From: Turneriella parva DSM 21527
GTDB lineage: Bacteria > Spirochaetota > Leptospiria > Turneriellales > Turneriellaceae
Length of the DNA stretch: 64,000 nucleotides
Assembly: GCF_000266885.1 (NCBI RefSeq)
Contig: NC_018020.1
Span: 1,240,001-1,304,000 of the forward strand
Direction: 5' to 3'
The translations under genes and the position numbers were made by a program. Of the stretch, positions 1 to 10,557 are shown one piece after another. The notes below the pieces were generated by a model, which was not told where the DNA came from, did not search any database, and worked only from the letters and a program-made list of their open reading frames with translations. Numbering within the stretch: position 1 is the stretch's first letter; every line of letters starts with the position of its first letter.

Positions 1-19
1 AATGCGTGAGCGCCGGTTT

Positions 20-3000
20 TCACGGCGTGTACGGGTCAAATAGTGGATCACACACCCCACCAGAACCCGCAGAGGGGGTGTCCACACAATCGAGGTTGAT
101 ACGGCCCACTCTACCATTAAATACTGAGGTTAGGTACAAGTACGTCCTTTTTGTGTTCTTCGCCGCCGAAGTCACAAGTGCAAGTCCGTGTGGTTGAGCA
201 TAATAGTCGGGGGGATAATAGCTGACACCCGCATAGGGGTCTGACCCCGGGGCGGATTGCTGGTTTTCCCATGACACTTTACCGTGACCGAGCCATCCAC
301 AATAAGATTCGCTGCGCGCGGGCGCTGCGCAGTTCGACCCATCGATACGCCATTTGACAATTCGGTTATTGAGGCGGTCAGCCACGTAAAGATAAGTGCC
401 ATCGCTCGCGACAGCCGAAGGGTTTCTAAAATACTTGTTCGCGCTCTGCCCAATGCCAGTTGGCACAGTCGCCATCGAGTTCCAGGTAGCAGCACCATCA
501 CCCAGCCAGCCGGTTGACGCGCCAGTCGTTACATTGACGCGCACAATACGGTGATTGCCTTCGTCGGCAATGTAAAGAAACCCGCCCGCCAGCACAATGC
601 CACGTGGGTCACGAAAAAAGCCTGCTGCGCTGCCGGCATTACCTGGCTGTGGGGTTGTACTGGTTATCCAGCCGTCATTGCCGTTGCCAATGTAGGAGTG
701 AAAGGCGCCGGTTGTGCGGTCGCGGCGCAGAATTCGGTTCGCTCCGTAATCCACAATGTAAAGATACGTCGCATCAGAGGTGAGACTCCAGGGTAACAGC
801 ATCATGCGCGGGTTGTCGGTTGCCCCGGCGTTGTAGAGCGTGAGCGGCGTCTGCACCGTGGTTGCATTCTGCCAAAGATCATCGCCGGCCACCCAGGGGT
901 TCTGGCCATACCCTATCCAGGCGACAAAGTTGCCTGCGCTGTCATATTTGACGATGCGGCGATTACCCGAGTCAGCCACATAGACATTGTGCGCGCTGTC
1001 AGCATGCACGCCCTGCGGCGAATCAAACGTGTGCGCGCAGTGGTTGTTCACGTAGCGATCTGAGTTCGTGCTCCAGGGCGTGCCTGTCGTCGGGCAGCTG
1101 GTCGAGGTGCTGCCGAGGCGGCCCAACGGGTTGCCGTTATCGAGGTTCACCCGCTGCACACTCATGTTGTTGTAGTCGGTAATATAAAGATAGTTGTTCG
1201 GGTACCCGCCGCCAGCAAACGCTGCAATGCCACCCGGGCGATAATAGGCGCCATCTTGATTATTACGCCAGACCGCACCTGTATCGCTCTGCCATTCGAA
1301 ATCGGGTGAAGGCTGCGTGCCATACGAGCTCGAACCAATCCATTTTGTGTGGTTGCGTTTAGAAATCAGCGTTTCGTCAAACGGCCTGCAACTACCCGTC
1401 TTGTTGGGATTGTAAACGAGCACGTGCACGTTATCCCACAATGCGAGACCAAAACCACCACTACCGAACGGCAGAGTCTGGCCTGCATCGTACGTGCGCA
1501 GCGTAATCGTTGTCGGCGGGGTCGCCGAGATCATGCTGTTTTCTGAACGGGTGTTGATAACGTATTTCAGCGGCAGCTCGCCCGCTACCACGCCCGTGGC
1601 ACCGGCAGCATTCGTCGTTGTCTTGTCGCCACCATCGAATCGGTGCCTGAAATAAACATATGAATTCGGTTTCAAACCCACCGAGCCGTCGGCGCACTTA
1701 GGACCTTCAAAGTTAAACGGTATGTTATTTGAGTATTTTGATTTAATCGTCGTGCCGTTAACAGTCGCCGCTGAATTGCCGATCTGCACGTTAGAAAAAC
1801 TGAAACGGGTCTGTGAGGCTGCGCCATTGTTCAGACCCGTTGTCGGGTCAATGGGTATACCCAACAGACTCAGGTAGTGGGTGATGACAAAGTCGCCATA
1901 AAGAGATGAAAACGTCTCGCCGGGTATTCGCGTCTGCAACAGTGTATCAAGCCCATTGATCGTTTGGTCGGTCTGCGTCATGAGCTGCGTCATGAACGTC
2001 GTCGCATTGCCGCCGCTCACCATCTCTGCCCTGTGCCGAAGATAGTTAAAGAACAGATTACTTTGCAGGTAAGCGATCACCTTTGACGCCCACCCCAAGA
2101 AGTCTGTCAGCTGCGGGGCATCTTGATAATAGTCGATCACCGACGGCGATGCCAGCTGCGTCAGCCGCAACTGCTGCACGTTTGCCGTCGCAATCGTGAC
2201 ATGCGGGGCATTCTCAGCGATGCCTTCGGCAATCCACAGGTCGTGATTCAAGAGGCGATGCGTGATGACGCGCCTGCTGTAAGTGAAAAGGTGTGAGAGT
2301 TCGTGTATAACGATATCGTTCACCTGCGCCGCGTTGGTCGAATAGCCGGGGTTAAGGTCGTAGTGCACGATGCTCATTTCATTGCTATATCCGCCTAAGG
2401 CACCTATCTGCCCCGAATATTGCTGTAGCGCGACCGGGTCAGTAAAGAGGGCTTTGGTAAAATTATTCGAATAGAGATCACGCGGTGAAAAATAGCCGCC
2501 AACATAATTGCCGGTCGTGGCATAGTCGTCTTGAATATTGTATGCAAGAATCACGATGCGGGCATTGTTGTTGGCATAGGGGTGCTCGCCGCTGCCATAT
2601 ATGCTTTTCAAGTTTGCGTATGCTCGCTCCATGGCGCACAATACCGCATCCCCACCGGGATGGAATGACAAAGTACTCGCGCCTAAATTTGTTGCACCTT
2701 TGTTGAGCACAATAGTACTTCCGTTAGTAATGGTCAGGATGCATGCGCCATCGGGAATACCTGCTCCGGTGACTTTCATGTCAACTGCGAGATCGGCTGT
2801 TGAGGATAACCCATTTATAACAGCGCTTGAGACCGTCAAATTACCGTCTCGGACTCTTATCGCCGAAAATGTCAATACAGCAAACCCATCCGTGACTGTG
2901 GCCGGTTTCGTCAGAGTTACAGTTGATGCGTCAGTAATCGTGGCAACTGCTGTATCTGCCGGGATACCAGAGCCGGTGACTCTCATGCCCTGAGCAAGAT

Positions 3001-3406
3001 CAGACGTTGAGGGCAATCCCGAAATGGTAATGCTTGCGGCCGTGATACTGCCGACTTTGACCGAGGATGCGGGAATGAGAGCATTGCTCGACTGTTCAAG
3101 GTATAATGCAAAATTCTCTGAAACTGAAATCCTGCGAGCATCCAACTTATAAAACGGATTAAAACTGCCGAGCATCGCATCTGCCGCCGCGGTGCGCGTC
3201 TTCACCCAGAACGACCACGTAATCGGCCCACCGCTCGCACCCATTCCCGGTTTCACGACCGAACTCGGTTCAATCGGTTGCGCCGGCAGAATATTCATCT
3301 CGGTGAACGTGACCGGCGCTTCGCCGAGGCGCGCGCAATTCACCACAGCCATGAGCGCCGTGATGATCAGAGGCAAAGTGAGGATATAGCGTCGGTTATG
3401 TGACAT
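20..3406 (-). CDS. Large lipoprotein with HExxH metallopeptidase-like domain and C-terminal NHL repeats
   Basis: About 1128 residues. The N-terminus is a lipoprotein signal with a hydrophobic stretch ending VVNC, so the mature protein is probably membrane-anchored outside the cytoplasm. Residues about 120-250 hold two copies of an Ig/adhesin-like repeat (DLAxxMxVTGxGIP). A zinc-peptidase motif HELSH follows near residue 370, with a downstream EGIAE glutamate about 25 residues later, the gluzincin arrangement. From about residue 700 to the end there are repeated GPxG/VADSGNRRIVK-like NHL blades forming a beta-propeller. I prefer the ATG at 3406 over an in-frame TTG at 3415. Substrate is unknown. 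Family assignment is by motif only. Confidence 0.85.
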   Translation of the reverse strand: MSHNRRYILTLPLIITALMAVVNCARLGEAPVTFTEMNILPAQPIEPSSVVKPGMGASGGPITWSFWVKTRTAAADAMLGSFNPFYKLDARRISVSENFALYLEQSSNALIPASSVKVGSITAASITISGLPSTSDLAQGMRVTGSGIPADTAVATITDASTVTLTKPATVTDGFAVLTFSAIRVRDGNLTVSSAVINGLSSTADLAVDMKVTGAGIPDGACILTITNGSTIVLNKGATNLGASTLSFHPGGDAVLCAMERAYANLKSIYGSGEHPYANNNARIVILAYNIQDDYATTGNYVGGYFSPRDLYSNNFTKALFTDPVALQQYSGQIGALGGYSNEMSIVHYDLNPGYSTNAAQVNDIVIHELSHLFTYSRRVITHRLLNHDLWIAEGIAENAPHVTIATANVQQLRLTQLASPSVIDYYQDAPQLTDFLGWASKVIAYLQSNLFFNYLRHRAEMVSGGNATTFMTQLMTQTDQTINGLDTLLQTRIPGETFSSLYGDFVITHYLSLLGIPIDPTTGLNNGAASQTRFSFSNVQIGNSAATVNGTTIKSKYSNNIPFNFEGPKCADGSVGLKPNSYVYFRHRFDGGDKTTTNAAGATGVVAGELPLKYVINTRSENSMISATPPTTITLRTYDAGQTLPFGSGGFGLALWDNVHVLVYNPNKTGSCRPFDETLISKRNHTKWIGSSSYGTQPSPDFEWQSDTGAVWRNNQDGAYYRPGGIAAFAGGGYPNNYLYITDYNNMSVQRVNLDNGNPLGRLGSTSTSCPTTGTPWSTNSDRYVNNHCAHTFDSPQGVHADSAHNVYVADSGNRRIVKYDSAGNFVAWIGYGQNPWVAGDDLWQNATTVQTPLTLYNAGATDNPRMMLLPWSLTSDATYLYIVDYGANRILRRDRTTGAFHSYIGNGNDGWITSTTPQPGNAGSAAGFFRDPRGIVLAGGFLYIADEGNHRIVRVNVTTGASTGWLGDGAATWNSMATVPTGIGQSANKYFRNPSAVASDGTYLYVADRLNNRIVKWRIDGSNCAAPARSESYCGWLGHGKVSWENQQSAPGSDPYAGVSYYPPDYYAQPHGLALVTSAAKNTKRTYLYLTSVFNGRVGRINLDCVDTPSAGSGGVCDPLFDPYTP

Positions 3407-3461
3407 AATCTGCAATCAACGGTCAGCGCGCTCACATACGCAAAGCGGCAGACAGTTGTAT

Positions 3462-3489
3462 ACTATAATACACTTTTAGACGAACGCAA
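3462..3489 (-). promoter_or_regulatory. Candidate sigma70-type promoter of the NHL lipoprotein gene
   Basis: On the minus strand TTGCGT (3489-3484) is followed after 16 bases by TATAGT (3467-3462), about 55 bases before the lipoprotein start. The -10 matches five of six consensus bases and the -35 only three. Motif inspection only. Confidence 0.35.
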
Positions 3490-3544
3490 CGCCAAATTTA
3501 TGACAAGCCGCAATAACGGATATATGGACTCAAACTGCGAGAGC

Positions 3545-3618
3545 TGTAGAGACGCCCATCTCGGGCGTCTCCTTGAATTGCTTTTTTTTTGAGACGCGCA
3601 TAAAGCGCGTCTCTACGG
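3545..3618. repeat. Dispersed palindromic repeat, GTAGAGACGC family, two-hairpin copy
   Basis: Two hairpins in tandem: GTAGAGACGCCC pairs with GGGCGTCTC, then after a T-rich spacer GAGACGCGC pairs with GCGCGTCTCTAC. The outer ends (TGTAGAGAC and GTCTCTACGG) are complementary. The same ends recur at 25019-25095 and 26224-26255, always between genes. It lies between the lipoprotein and icd and could also act as the icd terminator. Confidence 0.85.
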
Positions 3619-3642
3619 AAGAACCGACATGAAACGTCGCCG

Positions 3643-5907
<2,265 letters not shown>

Positions 5908-5956
5908 TCAATTAAGGCGCAGATCGCTGCGAGTGACTCGGCGAAAACTCGCTGGT

Positions 5957-6108
5957 GCGATTTTTTTCCGCAATTTTCGGCGCTAATCGGCGCAAATTCC
6001 CCCGCGAATCGGTGACGATTCGCTCTGCAAGTGGCGAAGACGCCAGAATTCACGCCGATTTTTCGCCTCGCGGCGAAACCGCCCCGAAAATTGCGAAAAA
6101 AAATCGCC
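5957..6108. repeat. Nested inverted-repeat element upstream of icd
   Basis: A 24-base arm at 5957-5980 (ending CAATTTTCGG) is matched with one mismatch by its reverse complement at 6084-6107. Inside it, a second imperfect pair (GGCGCTAATCGGCGC versus CGCCGATTTTTCGCC) and two small hairpins (GCGAATCG-GTGA-CGATTCGC at 6004-6023 and TGGCG-AAGA-CGCCA) are nested. The interval from 5872 to about 6180 has no convincing gene, so this is either a miniature mobile element or a structured leader of icd. Confidence 0.6.
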
Positions 6109-6164
6109 CAAGGTTATAGCTTCGCAAGTTCCCGCCGAGCCACCGAGGCGGCGAAAGTAAGCCC

Positions 6165-6214
6165 TGACACAAAAAATCCCCCTGGGCGCCGCGTTACCGC
6201 AAGCGCCAGGAGGA
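6165..6214 (-). terminator. Rho-independent terminator of the small secreted protein gene
   Basis: On the minus strand CCTGGCGC and GCGCCCAGG form an imperfect stem around a 13-base loop, followed by GGATTTTTTG. It lies 35-80 bases after the stop of the gene at 6248-6535. Confidence 0.55.
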
Positions 6215-6247
6215 CTCAATTCGTTCAGGCACTGAAGCTTTCGGCGA

Positions 6248-6535
6248 TTATTTGTCGCATTTCCAGGCTGCAGCTTTTGCTGTATACTGCTTGCCGAGTT
6301 TGCCGTGCACCTGCGCTGTAACATTCACGAAGACCTTGTCGGCGTTCATGGCTTTTGCCTGCGCCTTCACTGTCTGAATCGCAGTTTCTTTGTCCATGGT
6401 CGAGAACAGGTTACCCGCAGAGGTTTCGCCGAGGCGCTCACAGCCCTGTACTTTGTCTTCATGGTGTACGACCTGTACTGCACCGAGTGCTGCCACAAGG
6501 CCCATTGCTGCGATAAGTGATACGATCTTTTTCAT
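6248..6535 (-). CDS. Small secreted protein of unknown function
   Basis: 95 residues with an N-terminal signal peptide (MKKIVSLIAAMGLVAALGAV). The start at 6535 is preceded by GGAAGG at good spacing, so longer in-frame starts are rejected. The mature part has two cysteines, the segment CERLGETSAGNLF, and a helix-rich KAxxMxADKVFVNV stretch that recalls DUF4156/RcsF-like small envelope proteins. That comparison is tentative. It has its own terminator and lies at the edge of a cluster of secreted and ankyrin proteins. Confidence 0.75.
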   Translation of the reverse strand: MKKIVSLIAAMGLVAALGAVQVVHHEDKVQGCERLGETSAGNLFSTMDKETAIQTVKAQAKAMNADKVFVNVTAQVHGKLGKQYTAKAAAWKCDK

Positions 6536-6669
6536 GTTGTCCTTCCTTACCAGAGCCCTTGTTGCTGCTCTGATACCGTGAATATCGCACATATCTGGGC
6601 AAAAGTCATCAGCCCCGATACGGAAAAATCTGCGTGGTACTACGGAAAAATACCGGAACCAGTCTGAGA

Positions 6670-7719
6670 TTACTTCCGATAAACCTTATCGCCTTTCTTG
6701 AGACGTACTGCTGCAGCCGGTGACGCTTTTGCTTTCAGTTTTGTGTGCATGTTTTCTCCGGCAACCAGTGTATAGCCTCCCTGTGCTGTCCTGACAGTGA
6801 GCTTTTGGCCGCTTTTAACCTTACCAATACCTTTTCCCATAATATCAACCTGTGCCTCACTGGCTGAGAAAATTTCTCCTACTTCGATCAATTTCGGTTT
6901 GTTCGCAGATCTGCGAATCAACTTGGCAAGATGCTGCTCATAACCCGGCGTTTCTGAGATCCCCTTTTTGCGCAAAGCCAGATCAACCGGTGTCTTGCCT
7001 TCGTTATCTTTGCGGTCGATACGTGGCTTGTATTTAAGTATCTGCTTCAGTGCGGCTTCATTACCCGATTCGGCAATATAGTGCAAGGGAGTTCTGTCGC
7101 GCTCATCCGGCGTATCGAAATCAACACCCGCGTTGATGAGAATTTCCAGGGCTTTGTCGACACCTCGCTTATCCATATCGAGGCGGGCCGCCAGGTGTAC
7201 ATAGTTACGTCCCTCGGGTAAGACCGGATTCATTTCGGCGCCAAGCGCTATGAGCTTTTTCATTGTATCGAGATCGACTCGCTGGATCGCGCGACTCATC
7301 GCTGTACTACCGTCTTTTGAGCTTGCGTTCAGATCTGCACCGGCAGCTGCCAGAACTTCGATGATTGCCCGGTGCTCCTCTGTCCGATCACTGTACGGAG
7401 AGATGAGGCTCAACAACGGCGTGTTCTGGTCGCTAAACGCACGCTGGTTGACATCGGCTCCTGCGCTGATCAGCAGCTTTGTGCATTTCAAAAGGCGGTC
7501 ATCACCTTTGGATTCCTGACCGATGACGAGAAAGAGTGCCGTTTGTCCGTACTCATCGAGCGGCGCATTCACATTCGGCTTCTTCTTAAGTGCTGCTTCG
7601 AGAGCAACGGGATCCGCCGCTTCTGCAGCGGCACGCAGCGCCTCTTCGGGGGCGGCGAAGAGTGACGGCGTTATCAAAACGGCCATCGAATAGACACAGT
7701 GAAGCAAACTTACTCTCAT
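6670..7719 (-). CDS. Secreted ankyrin-repeat protein
   Basis: A signal peptide (MRVSLLHCVYSMAVLITPSLFA) is followed by five to seven ankyrin repeats; clear cores are YGQTALFLVI, KDGSTAMSRAI, GRNYVHLAARLD, RDRTPLHYIAESGNE and NEGKTPVDLALRKKG. The last 70 residues are basic (VGEIFSASEAQVDIMGKGIGKVKSGQKLTV) and look like a small beta-barrel of the FlgA/SH3-like kind, possibly cell-wall binding. Ankyrin repeats mediate protein-protein binding, and the partner is unknown. Start is uncertain: ATG at 7719 or 7734, TTG at 7803. A second ankyrin protein lies at 9469-10515. Confidence 0.85.
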   Translation of the reverse strand: MRVSLLHCVYSMAVLITPSLFAAPEEALRAAAEAADPVALEAALKKKPNVNAPLDEYGQTALFLVIGQESKGDDRLLKCTKLLISAGADVNQRAFSDQNTPLLSLISPYSDRTEEHRAIIEVLAAAGADLNASSKDGSTAMSRAIQRVDLDTMKKLIALGAEMNPVLPEGRNYVHLAARLDMDKRGVDKALEILINAGVDFDTPDERDRTPLHYIAESGNEAALKQILKYKPRIDRKDNEGKTPVDLALRKKGISETPGYEQHLAKLIRRSANKPKLIEVGEIFSASEAQVDIMGKGIGKVKSGQKLTVRTAQGGYTLVAGENMHTKLKAKASPAAAVRLKKGDKVYRK

Positions 7720-7848
7720 GCACCGCAGCAGCATTTTCTGAATACGCGACAACTTATTTAACGCCAGCCCAAGGCAAATAGAATGCAGAGGCCGCAAAGC
7801 CAATACGCCGGCTAATTGTGGTCCCGGTGGGTGGGGCAGGCCTCTTTT

Positions 7849-8547
7849 CTATTCCAGGCCGGCCATGCGGCGAAAACCTTTTAGTCGCTGCATATGGTCG
7901 GGCTTGAATCCCCCTACTGACAAGACTTCTTTGGCAACTGTAACCGTGGCCTGGGGTATTGCGAATTTGTCGGTTTCTGCCGCCAAAAAAAGAAAACCAT
8001 AATCGTGTTGTATGTCTTCGCCGATAGCATCTGCGGCTCCCATGTACCTAAGGTTATAGCAGGCCGTAACGCCACGCACATTTTTTTCGGAGATGTTCTG
8101 CATGAGCATTGCCGCTCTGAAGAAGTTTCCCGCTGTTACGTGATTTTCTGGTGTGGAGTCTTTCTTCTCATTCAGCAGGTTCCGCATGTGTGCAATTGGG
8201 CCACGCGTATCAGGGGGCACATGTGAATCCCATTTCATTATTACGTTGCATAGGGGTGAATTTCCCGAGGGTACAGGCTGAAGCAATTGGCCAAGTACCT
8301 GGTTCAGGGCATTACCAGATTTCATTCGTTTTATGAGACTGACGAGCGTGGCTTCATCTAATTCGCTCGGTACGTCAGAATTTGCCACGCAAAGAAATAT
8401 TTCCTGAACTTGCTGCGCCGTTTTTTTTGCCATTTGTCGGCAATTACTTTCTTTGACTGCGGCAATTTCTGGTTTTTCGGAACCACAGGCGGCCAGAACC
8501 ACAGCGTAAATCGCAAGCGAAGTTCCCAACGCTACCCAGCGGCTCAT
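7849..8547 (-). CDS. Lipoprotein of unknown function
   Basis: About 232 residues. The signal MSRWVALGTSLAIYAVVLAAC ends in a lipobox (LAAC), so it is an inner- or outer-membrane lipoprotein. The mature part is helical, has five or so further cysteines and matches no family I recognise. The start is either ATG 8547 or ATG 8583 (MPQSKSIISCLRM...), the latter with GGCGAG upstream. It is divergent from the small secreted protein at 8651. It has no paralog in the window. Confidence 0.75.
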   Translation of the reverse strand: MSRWVALGTSLAIYAVVLAACGSEKPEIAAVKESNCRQMAKKTAQQVQEIFLCVANSDVPSELDEATLVSLIKRMKSGNALNQVLGQLLQPVPSGNSPLCNVIMKWDSHVPPDTRGPIAHMRNLLNEKKDSTPENHVTAGNFFRAAMLMQNISEKNVRGVTACYNLRYMGAADAIGEDIQHDYGFLFLAAETDKFAIPQATVTVAKEVLSVGGFKPDHMQRLKGFRRMAGLE

Positions 8548-8650
8548 TCTCAAGCACGATATGATTGATTTGGATTGTGGCATTTTTTTACTCGCCGCCC
8601 CACTGCTGGCATTACAGATGCACGGACATTCAAATTTCATGGAGGCATCA

Positions 8651-8929
8651 ATGATCAAAGTATTTTTTTTCCTGTTTGTCCTGGCCATGGCAGGCCAAAT
8701 ACATGCGAAAGATTGCCAGATCACTTTGGCAGGTGGTGGCTGCCTCAAAGGTATTTGTACTGATGTGTTTACAGTGAATGGCAAGAAATGGGCTTACGAC
8801 AAAGATCCCGGCGATCGTAGCGCCAACAGGCGCATTGAGGAGAAACTCAAGGCTGCCTGCGCCGCCGGTGCTTCGGACGCAGATTTTCGCGGTCGCGGAT
8901 TCAGGACACCGAGCGCCGGCGAGTATTAA
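8651..8929 (+). CDS. Small secreted cysteine-containing protein
   Basis: 92 residues. The start at 8651 has GGAGG at 8641-8645. A signal peptide (MIKVFFFLFVLAMAGQIHA) precedes a mature domain of about 73 residues with four cysteines (DCQIT, GGCLKGIC, AAC), which may form disulfides. Function unknown. It is the only plus-strand gene in the 6-18 kb region and reads divergently from the lipoprotein gene at 8547. Confidence 0.7.
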   Translation: MIKVFFFLFVLAMAGQIHAKDCQITLAGGGCLKGICTDVFTVNGKKWAYDKDPGDRSANRRIEEKLKAACAAGASDADFRGRGFRTPSAGEY

Positions 8930-8959
8930 TCGGGAAGATAGTGCAGCCGACAGGGTAGG

Positions 8960-9409
8960 TCAGGGACAGAATTGCCCACCCTCTTCCTGCAGTTTCGCGC
9001 AAATCGTCTTAAGGTTCTTGCGCGTGAACTTCAGCGCGACACGACAGTGCAACATGCCTGGCGACCCCGCCTCTTCGATGCATTCACTGCCAACAACTTT
9101 CGCACCCCGGCCCAGTGACATGACTTCTTTCAGATCGGCTGTCATTTCGCGGCAGTGCCCGCCAGCACTCTTTGGTGCAATGCAGGCATCGGCAAAGCGG
9201 GCTTCCGCAATAATGCGCGCAGCCTGTTTCGCAGAAGCTTCTTTCTGAACAGGGCGTGTTTCGCCCACTTTTGACGTACCTTCGCCTACAGCGATATAGA
9301 CATCGTCGCCGTCAAAGCCTTCTTGATACTCCAAAGCAATCAGCGGGAGCGTTGCGAGCAAGCAGAGTGCACCTAGCCAAAGCAAACGGTAGCTCATACG
9401 GAATTGCAC
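8960..9409 (-). CDS. Secreted protein of unknown function, LPP20/DUF-like
   Basis: 149 residues with an N-terminal signal peptide (LLWLGALCLLATLPLIAL). The mature N-terminal region (VYIAVGEGTSKVGE...EASAKQAARIIAEARFADAC) has the GxGxS...A...A pattern of LPP20/FlgT-N-like envelope proteins, a loose resemblance. It has six cysteines. The start is GTG 9409, with AGAGGG ten bases upstream, or ATG 9397. It follows the ankyrin lipoprotein gene by a few bases, so the two are probably co-transcribed. Confidence 0.7.
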   Translation of the reverse strand: MQFRMSYRLLWLGALCLLATLPLIALEYQEGFDGDDVYIAVGEGTSKVGETRPVQKEASAKQAARIIAEARFADACIAPKSAGGHCREMTADLKEVMSLGRGAKVVGSECIEEAGSPGMLHCRVALKFTRKNLKTICAKLQEEGGQFCP

Positions 9410-9412
9410 GGC

Positions 9413-9708
9413 CTATTTGCCCTCTAGAATCTTGTTATACTCTTCTGCCAGTCGGTCGTACTGCCTTACTAGGTCAGAGCGTTCAGACCGCAACTTTCGT
9501 ATGCGCTCTTCCCGGTCCTTGCGGCCGATGTAGCTGCTGCCCGTTTCACCGCCGCCCTGGTACTTGTTACGGCAGTTCTGGTTCTGCCTGTCGCAGTCAA
9601 TGCCCGTAACAGTCGGGCTGCTATAGCCGGTGTTGCCCACCTGTGCGCCCAGGGCTGACATTTCATTTTCGATCGCATGGATCTTGGGTGCGAGGTAATC
9701 ATCGTGGC
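9413..9708 (-). pseudogene. Frameshifted 3' part of the ankyrin lipoprotein gene
   Basis: Immediately after the coiled-coil linker of the upstream ORF the sensible reading continues in another frame: HDDYLAPKIHAIENEMSALG, then a Gly/Cys segment and a charged helix (RKDREERIRKLRSERSDLV) ending EEYNKILEGK. The frame switch is near 9704-9712 (AAAGGCCAC on the minus strand). One base appears lost or gained, or a frameshift is used. An internal ATG at 9661 would allow an 82-residue separate product. Confidence 0.6.
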
Positions 9709-10515
9709 CTTTATACGGTCGAGTTCGCGCTGTTTCTCGCTCTTTGCCGTCGAATGGTTAAATTTACTGCTTTCCGCCTTAGGCGGAACATACTCTGATT
9801 TGCCTCCGAGTGACTTTATCTTTGCACTCAGTTCGGAATTCTTGTGCTTCTCCGCCCAGTACAGGGGACTTCCATTGCCGCAATGCGTCTTGACATCTGG
9901 TTTGGCCGCAAGCATTGCCAATGCGATTTCGCTTCTGTTCTGAGCTAAGGCAAGACAAAAAACTGTAGCGCCGCGTTCGTCTTTGAGATTAGGATTCGCA
10001 CCTGCATGCAATAGCTTTTTGGCAGATTCGGTATCGTTCTTATCGATCGCGACAGCCAATGGAGGCGCATAACCTGGTGTGGCATTGACCGGAAAGCCAG
10101 CGCCGATCAGATATTCAACGATCTCTGGCCGACCAGAGCGAATTGCCACAACTAATTTTGTGCCCTTGTCTGACTTTGGATCAAATTTTCCGCTAGCCAC
10201 GAGCATTTTAACGATTTCGAGATCTCCCGCGTATATGGCAACAGTCAGCGCATCACTGACGGTATTGCTCACAGGAGCATCCGCTTTCAGCAGTCGCGCT
10301 ACCATTTCTCGGTTCTTATGCTTAATCGCATGCTCCAGAGCCGTGAGCGACTTGCCGCCGATCATGTAAGGCGTCGGCTTTGCCCCATCTGCGAGGGCAC
10401 TTTCAACACCTGACAAATCATTACCGACAACTGCCTTTTCAAATCTTTTTTGGGGCGATGCACACGCAACAAGCATGAAAACTAAGAACGAACTAACAAC
10501 AGGTATCTCTTTCAT
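9469..10515 (-). CDS. Ankyrin-repeat lipoprotein, C-terminus out of frame
   Basis: 348 residues as read. The signal MKEIPVVSSFLVFMLVAC carries a lipobox. About six ankyrin repeats follow (for example KSLTALEHAIKHKNREMVARLL, DALTVAIYAGDLEIVKMLV, ERGATVFCLALAQNRSEIAL). Up to about residue 270 the protein is normal. After KQRELDRIKAT the reading turns into Arg/Ala/Thr-rich sequence without family character, while the adjacent frame gives a plausible coiled-coil tail. The true gene probably spans 9413-10515 with a one-base shift. It is followed closely by the secreted protein at 8960-9409. Confidence 0.8.
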   Translation of the reverse strand: MKEIPVVSSFLVFMLVACASPQKRFEKAVVGNDLSGVESALADGAKPTPYMIGGKSLTALEHAIKHKNREMVARLLKADAPVSNTVSDALTVAIYAGDLEIVKMLVASGKFDPKSDKGTKLVVAIRSGRPEIVEYLIGAGFPVNATPGYAPPLAVAIDKNDTESAKKLLHAGANPNLKDERGATVFCLALAQNRSEIALAMLAAKPDVKTHCGNGSPLYWAEKHKNSELSAKIKSLGGKSEYVPPKAESSKFNHSTAKSEKQRELDRIKATMITSHPRSMRSKMKCQPWAHRWATPAIAARLLRALTATGRTRTAVTSTRAAVKRAAATSAARTGKSAYESCGLNALT

Positions 10516-10557
10516 CTTTATTCCTCAAATGTTTACATGGATATCATTACTCAACCA

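Noticed and set aside
5983-6324. ORFs on both strands in the icd upstream region
   Set aside because: They run through the nested inverted repeat and a terminator and have no coherent protein pattern.
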